From CAUUGB01 sp963544615 (GTDB lineage Bacteria; Patescibacteriota; Microgenomatia; UBA1400; PJMF01): a stretch of 41,019 nt of DNA. The notes below the pieces were generated by a model. It saw only the letters and a list, made by a program, of their open reading frames with translations, was not told the origin of the DNA and made no database searches. Location of the stretch: contig CAUUGB010000006.1 in assembly GCA_963544615.1 (NCBI GenBank), positions 1-41,019 of the forward strand, written 5' to 3'. Made by a program: the position numbers and the translations under genes. Position 1 is the first letter of the stretch, and each line of letters begins with the position of its first letter. Positions 31,304 to 38,200 of the stretch are shown piece after piece.

Positions 31304-31329
31304 TGATGATTGTTAGCTGCGGCAGACAG
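31304..31329 (+). repeat. Imperfect 26-nt direct repeat, copy 2
   Basis: TGATGATTGTTAGCTGCGG plus CAGACAG is the partner of the copy at 28605-28630, in the same orientation, and lies just upstream of the MBOAT gene. The spacer around it (31187-31404) holds no other recognised feature. Confidence 0.45.
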
Positions 31330-31404
31330 CCATGATTATATCATAAACCATCAAAGTAAAATGAGTTATAAGTCTAGATGATGGTGATTTGACAGTGGTG
31401 ATGA

Positions 31405-31441
31405 TAAAAAATCCCTCCCGCCTTTAAGATAATGGGAGGGA
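31405..31441 (-). terminator. Rho-independent terminator of lemA
   Basis: TCCCTCCC (31412-31419) and GGGAGGGA (31434-31441) form an 8-bp GC-rich stem with a 14-nt loop; on the minus strand it is followed by TTTTTT. It closes the TPM-lemA unit. Confidence 0.85.
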
Positions 31442-31465
31442 AAAATTATCTGTTAGCTTAAAAAT

Positions 31466-32050
31466 TTATTTACTAAAGTCAACCTTAACATTTTCACTGG
31501 CGGCAGCACTGACTTCAAAATAATCACGATTGCTATAGCCCATCATGCCAGCAACTAAATTATTAGGAAAAGTTCTAATTTTTACATTGTAAACTTTAAC
31601 AGTTTCATTGTAGTCTTTGCGTGAGGTAGCCAGGCGATTTTCACTTCCAGCTAGTTCATCTTGGAGTTTGATAAAATTCTCATTGGCTTTAAGTTCGGGG
31701 TAGGCCTCTGCCACCATTAAAAGTCGACCTAGAGCTCCAGTTAATTGCTCATTAGCTTGAGCAGTTTCGGCAACGCTCATATTACCACCCGCTAATTTGG
31801 CTCTAGCATCAGCAATTTGAGTAAATACTCCCTCTTCGTGTTTAGCATAACCTTTAACTGTTTCTACTAGGTTGGGAATTAAATCACTGCGTCTTTGTAA
31901 ATTATTCGCTACTTGTGCCCAAGAATTATCCACACTTTCATTAAGTTTTACCAAACTATTAAATGTATTTATTAGCCATAGTGCCCCAACTCCAACTATT
32001 GCCAAGATAATGAGCCAGGTTTTGTTTTGACCTTGTTTGTTGTTAGCCAT
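31466..32050 (-). CDS. lemA: LemA family protein
   Basis: The 194-residue membrane protein has one N-terminal helix (about residues 9-28, TWLIILAIVGVGALWLIN) and an exported or cytoplasmic four-helix bundle. The LemA signature is complete: NSLVKLNESVDNSWAQV, then QRRSDLIPNLVETVKGYA, ARAKLAGG, YPELKANENFIKLQDEL and YNVKIRTFPNNLVAGMMGY. LemA proteins are common next to TPM-domain (YgcG) genes, and the TPM gene lies directly upstream here. The role of the pair is not settled, with links to membrane stress. A minus-strand TATTAT ends 11 nt before the ATG and may give a second, leader-poor transcript. The gene ends 25 nt before a strong terminator. Confidence 0.95.
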   Translation of the reverse strand: MANNKQGQNKTWLIILAIVGVGALWLINTFNSLVKLNESVDNSWAQVANNLQRRSDLIPNLVETVKGYAKHEEGVFTQIADARAKLAGGNMSVAETAQANEQLTGALGRLLMVAEAYPELKANENFIKLQDELAGSENRLATSRKDYNETVKVYNVKIRTFPNNLVAGMMGYSNRDYFEVSAAASENVKVDFSK

Positions 32051-32119
32051 AATTTCTTTCTAATAATACTACTTATTAATTATTAATAACAACTGTTTAT
32101 CCTTATGGGGTGAAGTTTT

Positions 32120-33004
32120 TTACCAACCACCACTCGCACCACCTCCACCAGAACTACCACCGCCGCCAGAACTACCACTGCTACTGCTTCCCCCACTCCA
32201 ACTGCTCTCACTGCTATCACTACTGCTGCTGGTGATATAACTGCTTGAGGGAACTTGAGTAATAATTTTGCCGGCAAACTTCCGACCGCATTTTTTGCAA
32301 GTGTAAAGCAATTGCTTTTTATTTTTGCCCAGCTTCTTGGAGCGATAAGACCATACTTTGGTACCACAGTGGGGGCAGCGCTTGGCATTGGTGAAAAATT
32401 TCCAGCTAGAATAAATGAGTATTCCCCCCACAACTAATAAAGCTAGCAGCCAACCTGCGGCTGCTTCATCGCTAATGTTGGTGGCTGTATCACTGGTGAT
32501 TTCACCACGTAGCATATCGATGACTGTTTGTTGTGCCGCTAAAAGTCCGCCATCATAATCTTTCTGGCGAAAGTGAGGGGCAAATTGGTGGCGAATTAGT
32601 GTCCCGGCAACGCCATCAGGTAAAAATTCTTCCAAACCATAACCCACCTCTACTCTAATTTTTTGATTCTCAGCAATAATTAAAAAAAGCAAACCATTGT
32701 TTTTTTGTTTATCACCAATTCCCCAAGCGCGAAAAAGTTTGATGGCGTATTCCTCCAAATTTTCATCTTCAGGTAGGGTGGGTAAAACCACAGTCACAAT
32801 TTGGGTACCGGTTTGTTGGGCTAATTCTTTGGAGTTGGCAATAAACTGGGCGCTAGCACTGGCAGAAAAAAAATTAGCTTGATCGAGGAGATAAAAATCG
32901 TCATTAGGTTGGGGCAAATTATTATCTGCCAACAACAAAGGCGGGGCAACAAAAGTCACCAGCAGGAGTGCTATACCAATGCTCCATGACAGCAAGCGTT
33001 TCAT
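32120..33004 (-). CDS. TPM-domain (YgcG-like) membrane protein with zinc ribbon
   Basis: The 294-residue protein has a signal peptide (about residues 1-25), an exported TPM domain (about 30-165) with FLIIAENQKIRVEVGYGLE and GVAGTLIRHQFAPHF, a membrane helix (about 185-205), and then a cytoplasmic zinc ribbon with two CxxC knuckles (CPHCGTK and CKKCGRKF). A Ser/Gly-rich tail ends the protein and is typical of YgcG proteins. The zinc ribbon between helix and tail is less common. The ATG at 33004 is chosen over a start ten codons upstream because an extended -10 element ends 7 nt before it and the signal peptide begins there. It is followed by lemA, the usual partner. Confidence 0.9.
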   Translation of the reverse strand: MKRLLSWSIGIALLLVTFVAPPLLLADNNLPQPNDDFYLLDQANFFSASASAQFIANSKELAQQTGTQIVTVVLPTLPEDENLEEYAIKLFRAWGIGDKQKNNGLLFLIIAENQKIRVEVGYGLEEFLPDGVAGTLIRHQFAPHFRQKDYDGGLLAAQQTVIDMLRGEITSDTATNISDEAAAGWLLALLVVGGILIYSSWKFFTNAKRCPHCGTKVWSYRSKKLGKNKKQLLYTCKKCGRKFAGKIITQVPSSSYITSSSSDSSESSWSGGSSSSGSSGGGGSSGGGGASGGW

Positions 33005-33011
33005 GGTGTTT

Positions 33012-33040
33012 ATTATATCACAGCGATAAATCATGGTTAA
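33012..33040 (-). promoter_or_regulatory. Promoter of TPM-lemA unit, leaderless geometry
   Basis: On the minus strand TTAACC (33040-33035), 17 nt, then extended TGATATAAT whose hexamer ends 7 nt before the ATG. No Shine-Dalgarno sequence is present. Confidence 0.7.
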
Positions 33041-33241
33041 TTTTATTGTTGCTGGCTATGATGTTAGTTGTAGATGAGTGGTGTTTTATTGGCAATTCTT
33101 TTTGGAGAAAATTAGCACTATTGATATGTTTACTGTTTGGTTACTAAGATAAGCATCTTACTGCTTGTAATCTGGTGATTTTATGTTACTCTATAGGATG
33201 ATTTTACCACCACGATTACTGGATAACTATAATTGTTATGG

Positions 33242-33250
33242 TGTTAAAAT
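33242..33250 (+). promoter_or_regulatory. Extended -10 promoter of tyrS, leaderless geometry
   Basis: TGTTAAAAT ends exactly 6 nt before the tyrS ATG. A second TATAAT (33228-33233) lies further upstream and would give a leader of about 18 nt. The -35 region is weak. Confidence 0.6.
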
Positions 33251-33256
33251 TAAGCT

Positions 33257-34423
33257 ATGGCAAGCCACATTGATAAAAAAGAATTACTAGAGCGAGGGGT
33301 TGTCCAAATTTTACCTGATAAGGCTTCGTTGCAAAAACGTTTGGCACAGGGGAAAATACGCCTGTATTTAGGAATTGATCCCACTGGAGCCCAGCTGCAT
33401 TTAGGTCATGCGGTGGCACTGCGTAAATTGCAGCAGTTTGCTCTTGTCGGGCATGAAGTAATTTTGCTCATTGGCAACGGTACGGTAAAAATTGGCGATC
33501 CCACTGGTCGTGACTCTTCTCGTCCCATGCTCACCGATGAAGAAATTGAAACTAATTTTGTTAATTGGCAAAAACAAGCGAGTAAAATTTTAGATTTTTC
33601 TTTGATTAAAGTGAAAAAAAATGGCGATTGGTTAGATAAATTAGCTTTTTCTGACATCGTTAAGCTACTGGCAAAAACTACTGTGCAGCAACTTTTAGAA
33701 CGTGATATGTTTCAGGAGCGCTTAAAGAAAAACTTGCCCATTTTTGGTCATGAAATCATTTATCCTTTGCTCCAAGGTTATGATAGTGTGGCGATGGATG
33801 TAGATTTAGAAATTGGGGGGACTGACCAAACCTTTAATATGCTCATGGGGAGAAATTTACAAAAAATTTATCATCAAAAAGAAAAGTGGGTACTCACAGT
33901 GCCTCTTATTCGTGGACTTGATGGGCGCAAAATGAGCAAAAGTTTTGCTAATTATATTGCTCTTACAGAAGAACCTCGACAAATGTATGCATTAGTAATG
34001 TCGGCAAGTGATGAAGTGATGTGGGAATACTTGGAAAATTTAACTAGTGTGTCCACAGCGGAAATTACCCAGATGAAGAAACAGGTGAGTGCTGGTGAGA
34101 ACCCAAAAATCTTCAAGCAGCGCTTAGCCAGAGAAATTGTGACTTGGTTGCACAGCAGTAAGCAAGCATTAGCTGCTCAGGAGTATTGGCAAAAAACAGT
34201 GGCGGAAAAACAATTACCAGAGAATTTGCCAATGGTGGTGGTGAGTGATTTTTCACTACCTCTTTTTGATTTAGCTAAAGCTGCTTGTCCGCAAGAGAGT
34301 AATTCTGCTTTGCGTCGGCTAATTGAGCAAAAGGGTGTAAAACTTTTAGATAATCAAGTTCTGCGTGTCGGTAAAAGAAAATTTTTTCAGTTAGTTTTGT
34401 CAGCAAATGAAAAAAAGAACTAA
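33257..34423 (+). CDS. tyrS: Tyrosine-tRNA ligase
   Basis: Charges tRNA-Tyr with tyrosine in the cytoplasm. The 388-residue protein is a class I synthetase with HIGH-type motif HLGH (residues 48-51, after YLGIDPTGAQL), the tyrosine-binding region LLQGYDSVAMDVDLEIGGTDQ, KMSKS (225-229) and a C-terminal S4 RNA-binding domain (about residues 325-380, ALRRLIEQKGVKLL). KMSKS rather than KFGKT places it in the TyrZ-like branch. The gene is divergent from the TPM-lemA unit and convergent with the ribosomal operon. The ATG is set by the promoter 6 nt upstream. Its last 17 nt overlap a short membrane-peptide ORF. Confidence 0.96.
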   Translation: MASHIDKKELLERGVVQILPDKASLQKRLAQGKIRLYLGIDPTGAQLHLGHAVALRKLQQFALVGHEVILLIGNGTVKIGDPTGRDSSRPMLTDEEIETNFVNWQKQASKILDFSLIKVKKNGDWLDKLAFSDIVKLLAKTTVQQLLERDMFQERLKKNLPIFGHEIIYPLLQGYDSVAMDVDLEIGGTDQTFNMLMGRNLQKIYHQKEKWVLTVPLIRGLDGRKMSKSFANYIALTEEPRQMYALVMSASDEVMWEYLENLTSVSTAEITQMKKQVSAGENPKIFKQRLAREIVTWLHSSKQALAAQEYWQKTVAEKQLPENLPMVVVSDFSLPLFDLAKAACPQESNSALRRLIEQKGVKLLDNQVLRVGKRKFFQLVLSANEKKN

Positions 34424-34511
34424 AATTATTTGTCGCAACCTTATTTTGTTAATGATTATTTTGGGTTTTATTTTAGGCGGTACCTTAACTGCTATAATCA
34501 GTTTGTTGTAA
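34407..34511 (+). CDS. Possible 34-aa membrane peptide overlapping tyrS
   Basis: A short frame starting inside the tyrS 3' end encodes 34 residues: a basic start MKKRTKIICRN, then one hydrophobic helix (LILLMIILGFILGGTLTAI) and a TAA stop. The basic-hydrophobic layout fits a small single-pass membrane peptide. It also resembles the N-terminus of larger membrane proteins, such as class A penicillin-binding proteins, which sit next to tyrS in some bacteria, so it could be a remnant. No clear Shine-Dalgarno sequence precedes it. Coding status is uncertain. Confidence 0.3.
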   Translation: MKKRTKIICRNLILLMIILGFILGGTLTAIISLL

Positions 34512-34536
34512 GCTTATTTCTAAGCTTTAGAAACTG
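34499..34536. terminator. Bidirectional hairpin between tyrS and L15
   Basis: An inner 7-bp stem AAGCTTA/TAAGCTT has a 4-nt loop (GAAA on the minus strand) and is enclosed by CAGTTT/AAACTG across an internal loop. It sits between two convergent 3' ends. Neither strand has a good T-tract, so termination is plausible but not strong. Confidence 0.45.
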
Positions 34537-34550
34537 ATTTGTTTGAAGAT

Positions 34551-34988
34551 TTATTCAATACTGCCGCCAGCAGCTTCAATGGCTTTTTTAGCACCTTTGC
34601 TTAAGCGTAAACCTTTGACTTTAACTGCTTTGTCTAGTTTGCCAGTAGCAATAATTTTGGCAGCGCGAACTCTTTTGTCAGCTAAATTGGCTAGTTTGAG
34701 AGTTTCTAGGGTAATCACCTCGCTAGTTAATTTTTGTAAATCACCCAAATTAATTTCTGCCACTCTAGCGAAACTTTGAAAACGAGACTTACCTCTAATC
34801 ATTGGTAATCTTTTGGTCAATGGTAGTTGTCCCCCCTCAAAGTAAATAGGTAAATTACCGCTTTTTCTCGCTCCAGCTCCTTTAGTTCCACGACCCACAG
34901 TGTGTCCCCCCTTACCAGAACCAATGCCTCTACCCAAACGTTTACTAGGATGGCGATTAATTTTAGCTAGTGAATTAAGTATTGACAT
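34551..34988 (-). CDS. rplO: 50S ribosomal protein L15
   Basis: L15 is an early-assembling protein of the large subunit that binds 23S rRNA through a basic, glycine-rich N-terminal tail. The 145 residues show GRGIGSGKGGHTVGRG followed by KGAGARKSG, then LPLTKRLPMIRGKSRF and a C-terminal KGLRLSKGAKKAIEAAGG. Length is normal. The gene starts 3 nt after the S5 stop, and no L30 gene lies between them, a feature shared by Patescibacteria. It is the last gene of the operon here; secY, usually next, is absent, and tyrS converges from the other side. Confidence 0.97.
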   Translation of the reverse strand: MSILNSLAKINRHPSKRLGRGIGSGKGGHTVGRGTKGAGARKSGNLPIYFEGGQLPLTKRLPMIRGKSRFQSFARVAEINLGDLQKLTSEVITLETLKLANLADKRVRAAKIIATGKLDKAVKVKGLRLSKGAKKAIEAAGGSIE

Positions 34989-34991
34989 ATT

Positions 34992-35717
34992 TTAGCTCTT
35001 TGCTGTTTTTTTCTTGGTAACATTTTTTGTTTGACTGGTTTTTTTCGTTTTAGCACTAGCTGATTTTTGAGTGACTTTTGTGGTGGGGCTTTTTTGGGGA
35101 CTTTTTTTACTGCTAGCTTTTTTACGAGGAGCATTTTGGGGGATTTTATTTTCACTAGCCTTAGTCTTATTGGCTTCTTCCTCGAGCTTTTTAGCTTCTT
35201 CGGCCTCTACTTCTACCACTGATTTTAATTTAATGCCTTTAAGAGCCACAATTTGACTCATGTTGGCCAAAGCACTAAAAGTGGCATATACATTGCTAGC
35301 TTGATTATTACTACCCAAAATTTTAGCAGAAAGATCGCGAATACCGGCTGCCTCTACCACACTACGTACTGCTCCGCCAGCAATCACCCCAGAGCCTTTA
35401 GGAGCAGGTTTAAGTAGCACCACTGCAGCACCTTTTTTAACTTGCATGGGAAAAGGAATGGTAGTGCCATCCATGGGGACATTGATAAAATTCTTTTTGG
35501 CTTTTTTGGTGGCTTTTTTAATTGAACTTAACACATCTTTACCTTTGCCCAAACCAACACCGACTTTACCCTTTTTATCTCCCACTACTACCAAAATAGA
35601 AAAGCCAAATTGATTACCTCCCTTGGTTTTTTTAGAAACCCGAGAAACTTGCACAACTTTTTCTTCGTACTTTTTTTCTTCTAAGTTTGCTTTGTCTAAA
35701 TGAGTACTATATGCCAT
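34992..35717 (-). CDS. rpsE: 30S ribosomal protein S5 with long Lys/Ser-rich C-terminal extension
   Basis: S5 helps control decoding accuracy and mRNA entry. Residues 18-165 are canonical, with RVSKKTKGGNQFGFS, GVGLGKGKDV and GSGVIAGGAVRSVVEAAG. The true start is the ATG one base after the L18 stop; the frame stays open far upstream into L18, but that part is not S5-like. The protein is 241 residues instead of about 165, because of a 75-residue tail rich in Lys, Ser, Thr and Ala that has no recognised domain and is likely disordered. Confidence 0.95.
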   Translation of the reverse strand: MAYSTHLDKANLEEKKYEEKVVQVSRVSKKTKGGNQFGFSILVVVGDKKGKVGVGLGKGKDVLSSIKKATKKAKKNFINVPMDGTTIPFPMQVKKGAAVVLLKPAPKGSGVIAGGAVRSVVEAAGIRDLSAKILGSNNQASNVYATFSALANMSQIVALKGIKLKSVVEVEAEEAKKLEEEANKTKASENKIPQNAPRKKASSKKSPQKSPTTKVTQKSASAKTKKTSQTKNVTKKKTAKS

Positions 35718-35718
35718 A

Positions 35719-36084
35719 TTAAATCTCCACTCCAGTTTGTTTGACTGCTTCGACGGCAGCTTTAAGGCGACCATGATATTTGCATGCCCCTCGGTCAACG
35801 CTGACTGATTTAATTTTTGCCTGTTGTAATTTTTTACCCAAATCAGCACCTACCAGTTGAGCTTTGTTAGTTTTGCTTCCAGAGAGTTTTTTTCCTGTAG
35901 CCCTGACTAAACTATGCTCGCTGCTAGCGGCAATAATTTTGCCATGATGGTCGATAACCTGCAAGTAAATCGCTTTATTAGAGCGAGTCAGCAAAAGTTT
36001 GGGGCGCCCTGCTGTCGCAATAATGCGGGCATGTATTCTTTGAGCGCGTCTTTTTTGTTGGTTAAGATTGTGTTTGATTGCCAT
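35719..36084 (-). CDS. rplR: 50S ribosomal protein L18
   Basis: L18 binds 5S rRNA in the central protuberance. The 121-residue protein shows RRAQRIHARI at the N-terminus, LLLTRSNKAIYLQVID, the conserved DRGACKYHGRLKAAVEA segment near the C-terminus and normal length. The highly basic first 25 residues fit the RNA-binding N-terminal arm. It lies between L6 (10-nt gap) and S5 (1-nt gap) in the standard spc order. Confidence 0.96.
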   Translation of the reverse strand: MAIKHNLNQQKRRAQRIHARIIATAGRPKLLLTRSNKAIYLQVIDHHGKIIAASSEHSLVRATGKKLSGSKTNKAQLVGADLGKKLQQAKIKSVSVDRGACKYHGRLKAAVEAVKQTGVEI

Positions 36085-36094
36085 ATGTCCTTAA

Positions 36095-36637
36095 TTATTT
36101 GGTGGCAGCAGCTTTGCCTTGTTTTCTTCTGACTACTTCGTTTTCATAGCGAATCCCTTTACCTTTATAAGGTTCTGGGGGACGGACTTTTCTAATATTG
36201 GCAGCAAATTGTCCCACTGCTTGCTTGTCAAAGCCACTGACTTTAATGGTATCTTGACCTTCAACTTTTAATTCAATCCCAGCTGGGGCAGCGATTTCTA
36301 CAGTATGAGAAAAACCCACTGCTAAAGAAATATTTTTACCCACAGCACTGACTCGATAACCAGTGCCCACTAGTTTGAGAGTTTTGCTGTAACCACTGGT
36401 CACTCCCACGAGACTGTTTTTGAGTAAAGCCTTAAACAAGCCTACAAAGGCTTTAGTTTGTTGCAGTTGATTTTCTCCTTCAACTACTACTCCAGCATCA
36501 GTGATAGCTACTTTTACTCCAGGTAAAGTCTTCACCTGCAGTTGACCTTTAGGACCAGTAACGGTGATGGCCTCACTAGACAATTCTAGTTTAACTTCTT
36601 GTGGAGTGCTAATGGGTTTATTTGCGATTTTTGCCAT
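36095..36637 (-). CDS. rplF: 50S ribosomal protein L6
   Basis: L6 lies near the sarcin-ricin loop and the factor-binding site. The 180-residue protein has two related domains. The N-terminal one contains ITVTGPKGQLQV, and the second holds the family signature PPEPYKGKGIRYENE near the C-terminus. Length is standard. It sits between S8 and L18 in the usual order, with a 7-nt gap to S8. Nothing unusual is seen apart from a short basic tail. Confidence 0.97.
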   Translation of the reverse strand: MAKIANKPISTPQEVKLELSSEAITVTGPKGQLQVKTLPGVKVAITDAGVVVEGENQLQQTKAFVGLFKALLKNSLVGVTSGYSKTLKLVGTGYRVSAVGKNISLAVGFSHTVEIAAPAGIELKVEGQDTIKVSGFDKQAVGQFAANIRKVRPPEPYKGKGIRYENEVVRRKQGKAAATK

Positions 36638-36644
36638 ATATGCC

Positions 36645-37037
36645 TTACCAAACAGTAGCTAAAAGTTCTCCTCCTATTCCTTTTTGTCTTGCTTTAGCGT
36701 CAGAAATAATTCCTTGACTGGTAGAGAGAATGGCAAGTCCATAACCATGGAGTACTGCCGGGATTTTAGCAGCGTCAACATAAACTCGACATCCAGGTTT
36801 AGAAATTCTCTTCAAATTAGTTAAAGTAGGATTAGTAGCTACATATTTGAGTTGTAAAATTAAATTTTTTTGTCCTTTTTGATTAGTTGCTTCTTTAACC
36901 TCTAGCAGATAACCGGCTTCTTGCAATACTTGAGCAATTGCCAGCTTAATTTTGCTGCTGGGCAAAATTACTTGCTCATGATGAGCGAGATAAGCATTTT
37001 TAATTCTTATTAGTAAGTCGGCAATAGTATCTGTCAT
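36645..37037 (-). CDS. rpsH: 30S ribosomal protein S8
   Basis: S8 binds 16S rRNA helix 21 and organises the platform of the small subunit. The 130 residues show DTIADLLIRIKNAYLA at the N-terminus and the C-terminal signature GYGLAILSTSQGIISDAKA with GIGGELLATVW. In many bacteria S8 represses the spc operon by binding its mRNA near L5; no such site was tested for here. Gene order and length are standard. Confidence 0.97.
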   Translation of the reverse strand: MTDTIADLLIRIKNAYLAHHEQVILPSSKIKLAIAQVLQEAGYLLEVKEATNQKGQKNLILQLKYVATNPTLTNLKRISKPGCRVYVDAAKIPAVLHGYGLAILSTSQGIISDAKARQKGIGGELLATVW

Positions 37038-37049
37038 ATTTTCCTTAAA

Positions 37050-37280
37050 TTAATGGTTTGCCTTTACTACTCCTGGTAATTCACCTCTATTGGCTAATTC
37101 TCTAAAAGTTAAACGCGAGAGACCAAAAAAACGCATATATCCTCGAGGACGACCAGTGAGTTGGCAGCGATTGCGCACCCTGTTGGCAATTTTATTGGGT
37201 TTTTTTACTCCCAAGCTTTTATAAATTGCGAGTTTGTGTGCTCGGCGCTGATTTTTTTCTACTGCAGAAACCTTAGCCAT
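37050..37280 (-). CDS. rpsN: 30S ribosomal protein S14, zinc-free form
   Basis: S14 sits in the head of the small subunit. The 76-residue protein carries the signature NRVRNRCQLTGRPRGYMRF and LSRLTFRELANRGELPGV. It has one Cys only and lacks the two CxxC pairs of the zinc-binding type. Its length is intermediate between the zinc form (61 residues) and the long zinc-free form (about 100). It stands between L5 and S8 as usual, with start 3 nt after the L5 stop. Confidence 0.95.
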   Translation of the reverse strand: MAKVSAVEKNQRRAHKLAIYKSLGVKKPNKIANRVRNRCQLTGRPRGYMRFFGLSRLTFRELANRGELPGVVKANH

Positions 37281-37282
37281 GA

Positions 37283-37867
37283 TTATTTTTTCTTTCTAGA
37301 TTTCTTCTTTTTTGGAGTGACTTCTTTACTAAAGGGCATGCCTAATTTGGCCAGTAAAGCATAAGCATGTTTATCACTACTGTTGGTAATAAAATTAACT
37401 TGTAAACTGCGGACTCTTTCGATTTCGTCATATTTAATTTCTGGAAAGATAATTTGTTCACTAATTCCTAGAGAATAATTACCATGACCATCAAAAGCTA
37501 CCCGAGAAACACCGCGAAAATCTTTGACACGAGGGAGCACAATGGTAAGTAATTTATCGACAAATTGCCACATTCGCTCTCCTCGCAGAGTCACCATCAC
37601 CCCCAAGGGATCACCTTGACGCAACTTAAAGTTAGAAATTGCTTTCTTAGCGGTGGTAACTTGAGGCAATTGACCGGTAATTAAAGCAATTTGTGCTTTA
37701 ATATTTTCTAAAGCACGTTTGCGCTCGCGTGGGTCAGTGGGGTCAGATACACCCATGTTTACCACCACTTTGCGTAGTTTAGGCACGGCGAACACATTTT
37801 CTAGTTGCAATTCTTTTTTTAAACTAGCGATAATTTCTTGCTGGTAGCGTTGTTTAAGTCGGTTCAT
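37283..37867 (-). CDS. rplE: 50S ribosomal protein L5
   Basis: L5 contacts 5S rRNA and the P-site tRNA in the central protuberance. The 194-residue protein shows KLRKVVVNMGVSDPT, the LITGQLPQVTTAKKAI segment, GDPLGVMVTLRGERMW and GISEQIIFPEIKYDE. A basic KKKKSRKKK tail makes it slightly longer than the usual 180. It overlaps neither neighbour and follows L24 by 5 nt. All family segments are intact. Confidence 0.97.
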   Translation of the reverse strand: MNRLKQRYQQEIIASLKKELQLENVFAVPKLRKVVVNMGVSDPTDPRERKRALENIKAQIALITGQLPQVTTAKKAISNFKLRQGDPLGVMVTLRGERMWQFVDKLLTIVLPRVKDFRGVSRVAFDGHGNYSLGISEQIIFPEIKYDEIERVRSLQVNFITNSSDKHAYALLAKLGMPFSKEVTPKKKKSRKKK

Positions 37868-37872
37868 AAAGT

Positions 37873-38190
37873 TTATTTCTTTGCTGTTGGTATTGGCGTT
37901 TGAGTTTTTTTATAAATGCGCACTTTAGTGCCATCATCTTTAAGCAAATAACCAATTCTGTCTGGTTTGCCTTGATCATTTAAGATGGCAACATTAGCCA
38001 CTGGCAAAGGGCGCTCTAGGCGTTTAATTTCTCCAGCTCTACCGGGTGATTTTTTAATGCGTCTGGCGTACACATTAGCTCCAGCCACACTTACCCGGTT
38101 TTTTTTCGGGTAAACAGCAATAATGTGTGACTTTTTGCCTTTATCTTTGCCGGCGGTTACAATCACTTGATCATTTACTTTAAATTTCAT
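37873..38190 (-). CDS. rplX: 50S ribosomal protein L24
   Basis: L24 is an assembly initiator of the large subunit and sits near the tunnel exit. The 105-residue protein has the KOW motif (QVIVTAGKDKGKKSHII) near its N-terminus, then AGANVYARRIKKS and NVAILNDQGKPDRIGY, the conserved centre of the family. Length is standard. Order L14-L24-L5 is conserved, with a 10-nt gap to L14. Confidence 0.97.
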   Translation of the reverse strand: MKFKVNDQVIVTAGKDKGKKSHIIAVYPKKNRVSVAGANVYARRIKKSPGRAGEIKRLERPLPVANVAILNDQGKPDRIGYLLKDDGTKVRIYKKTQTPIPTAKK

Positions 38191-38200
38191 GATTTATTTT

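Noticed and set aside
32083..32433. 116-codon frame overlapping the TPM gene in another frame
   Set aside because: Its Val/Ala-rich end is the alternative reading of the Ser/Gly tail codons; the TPM frame has signal peptide, domain and promoter.
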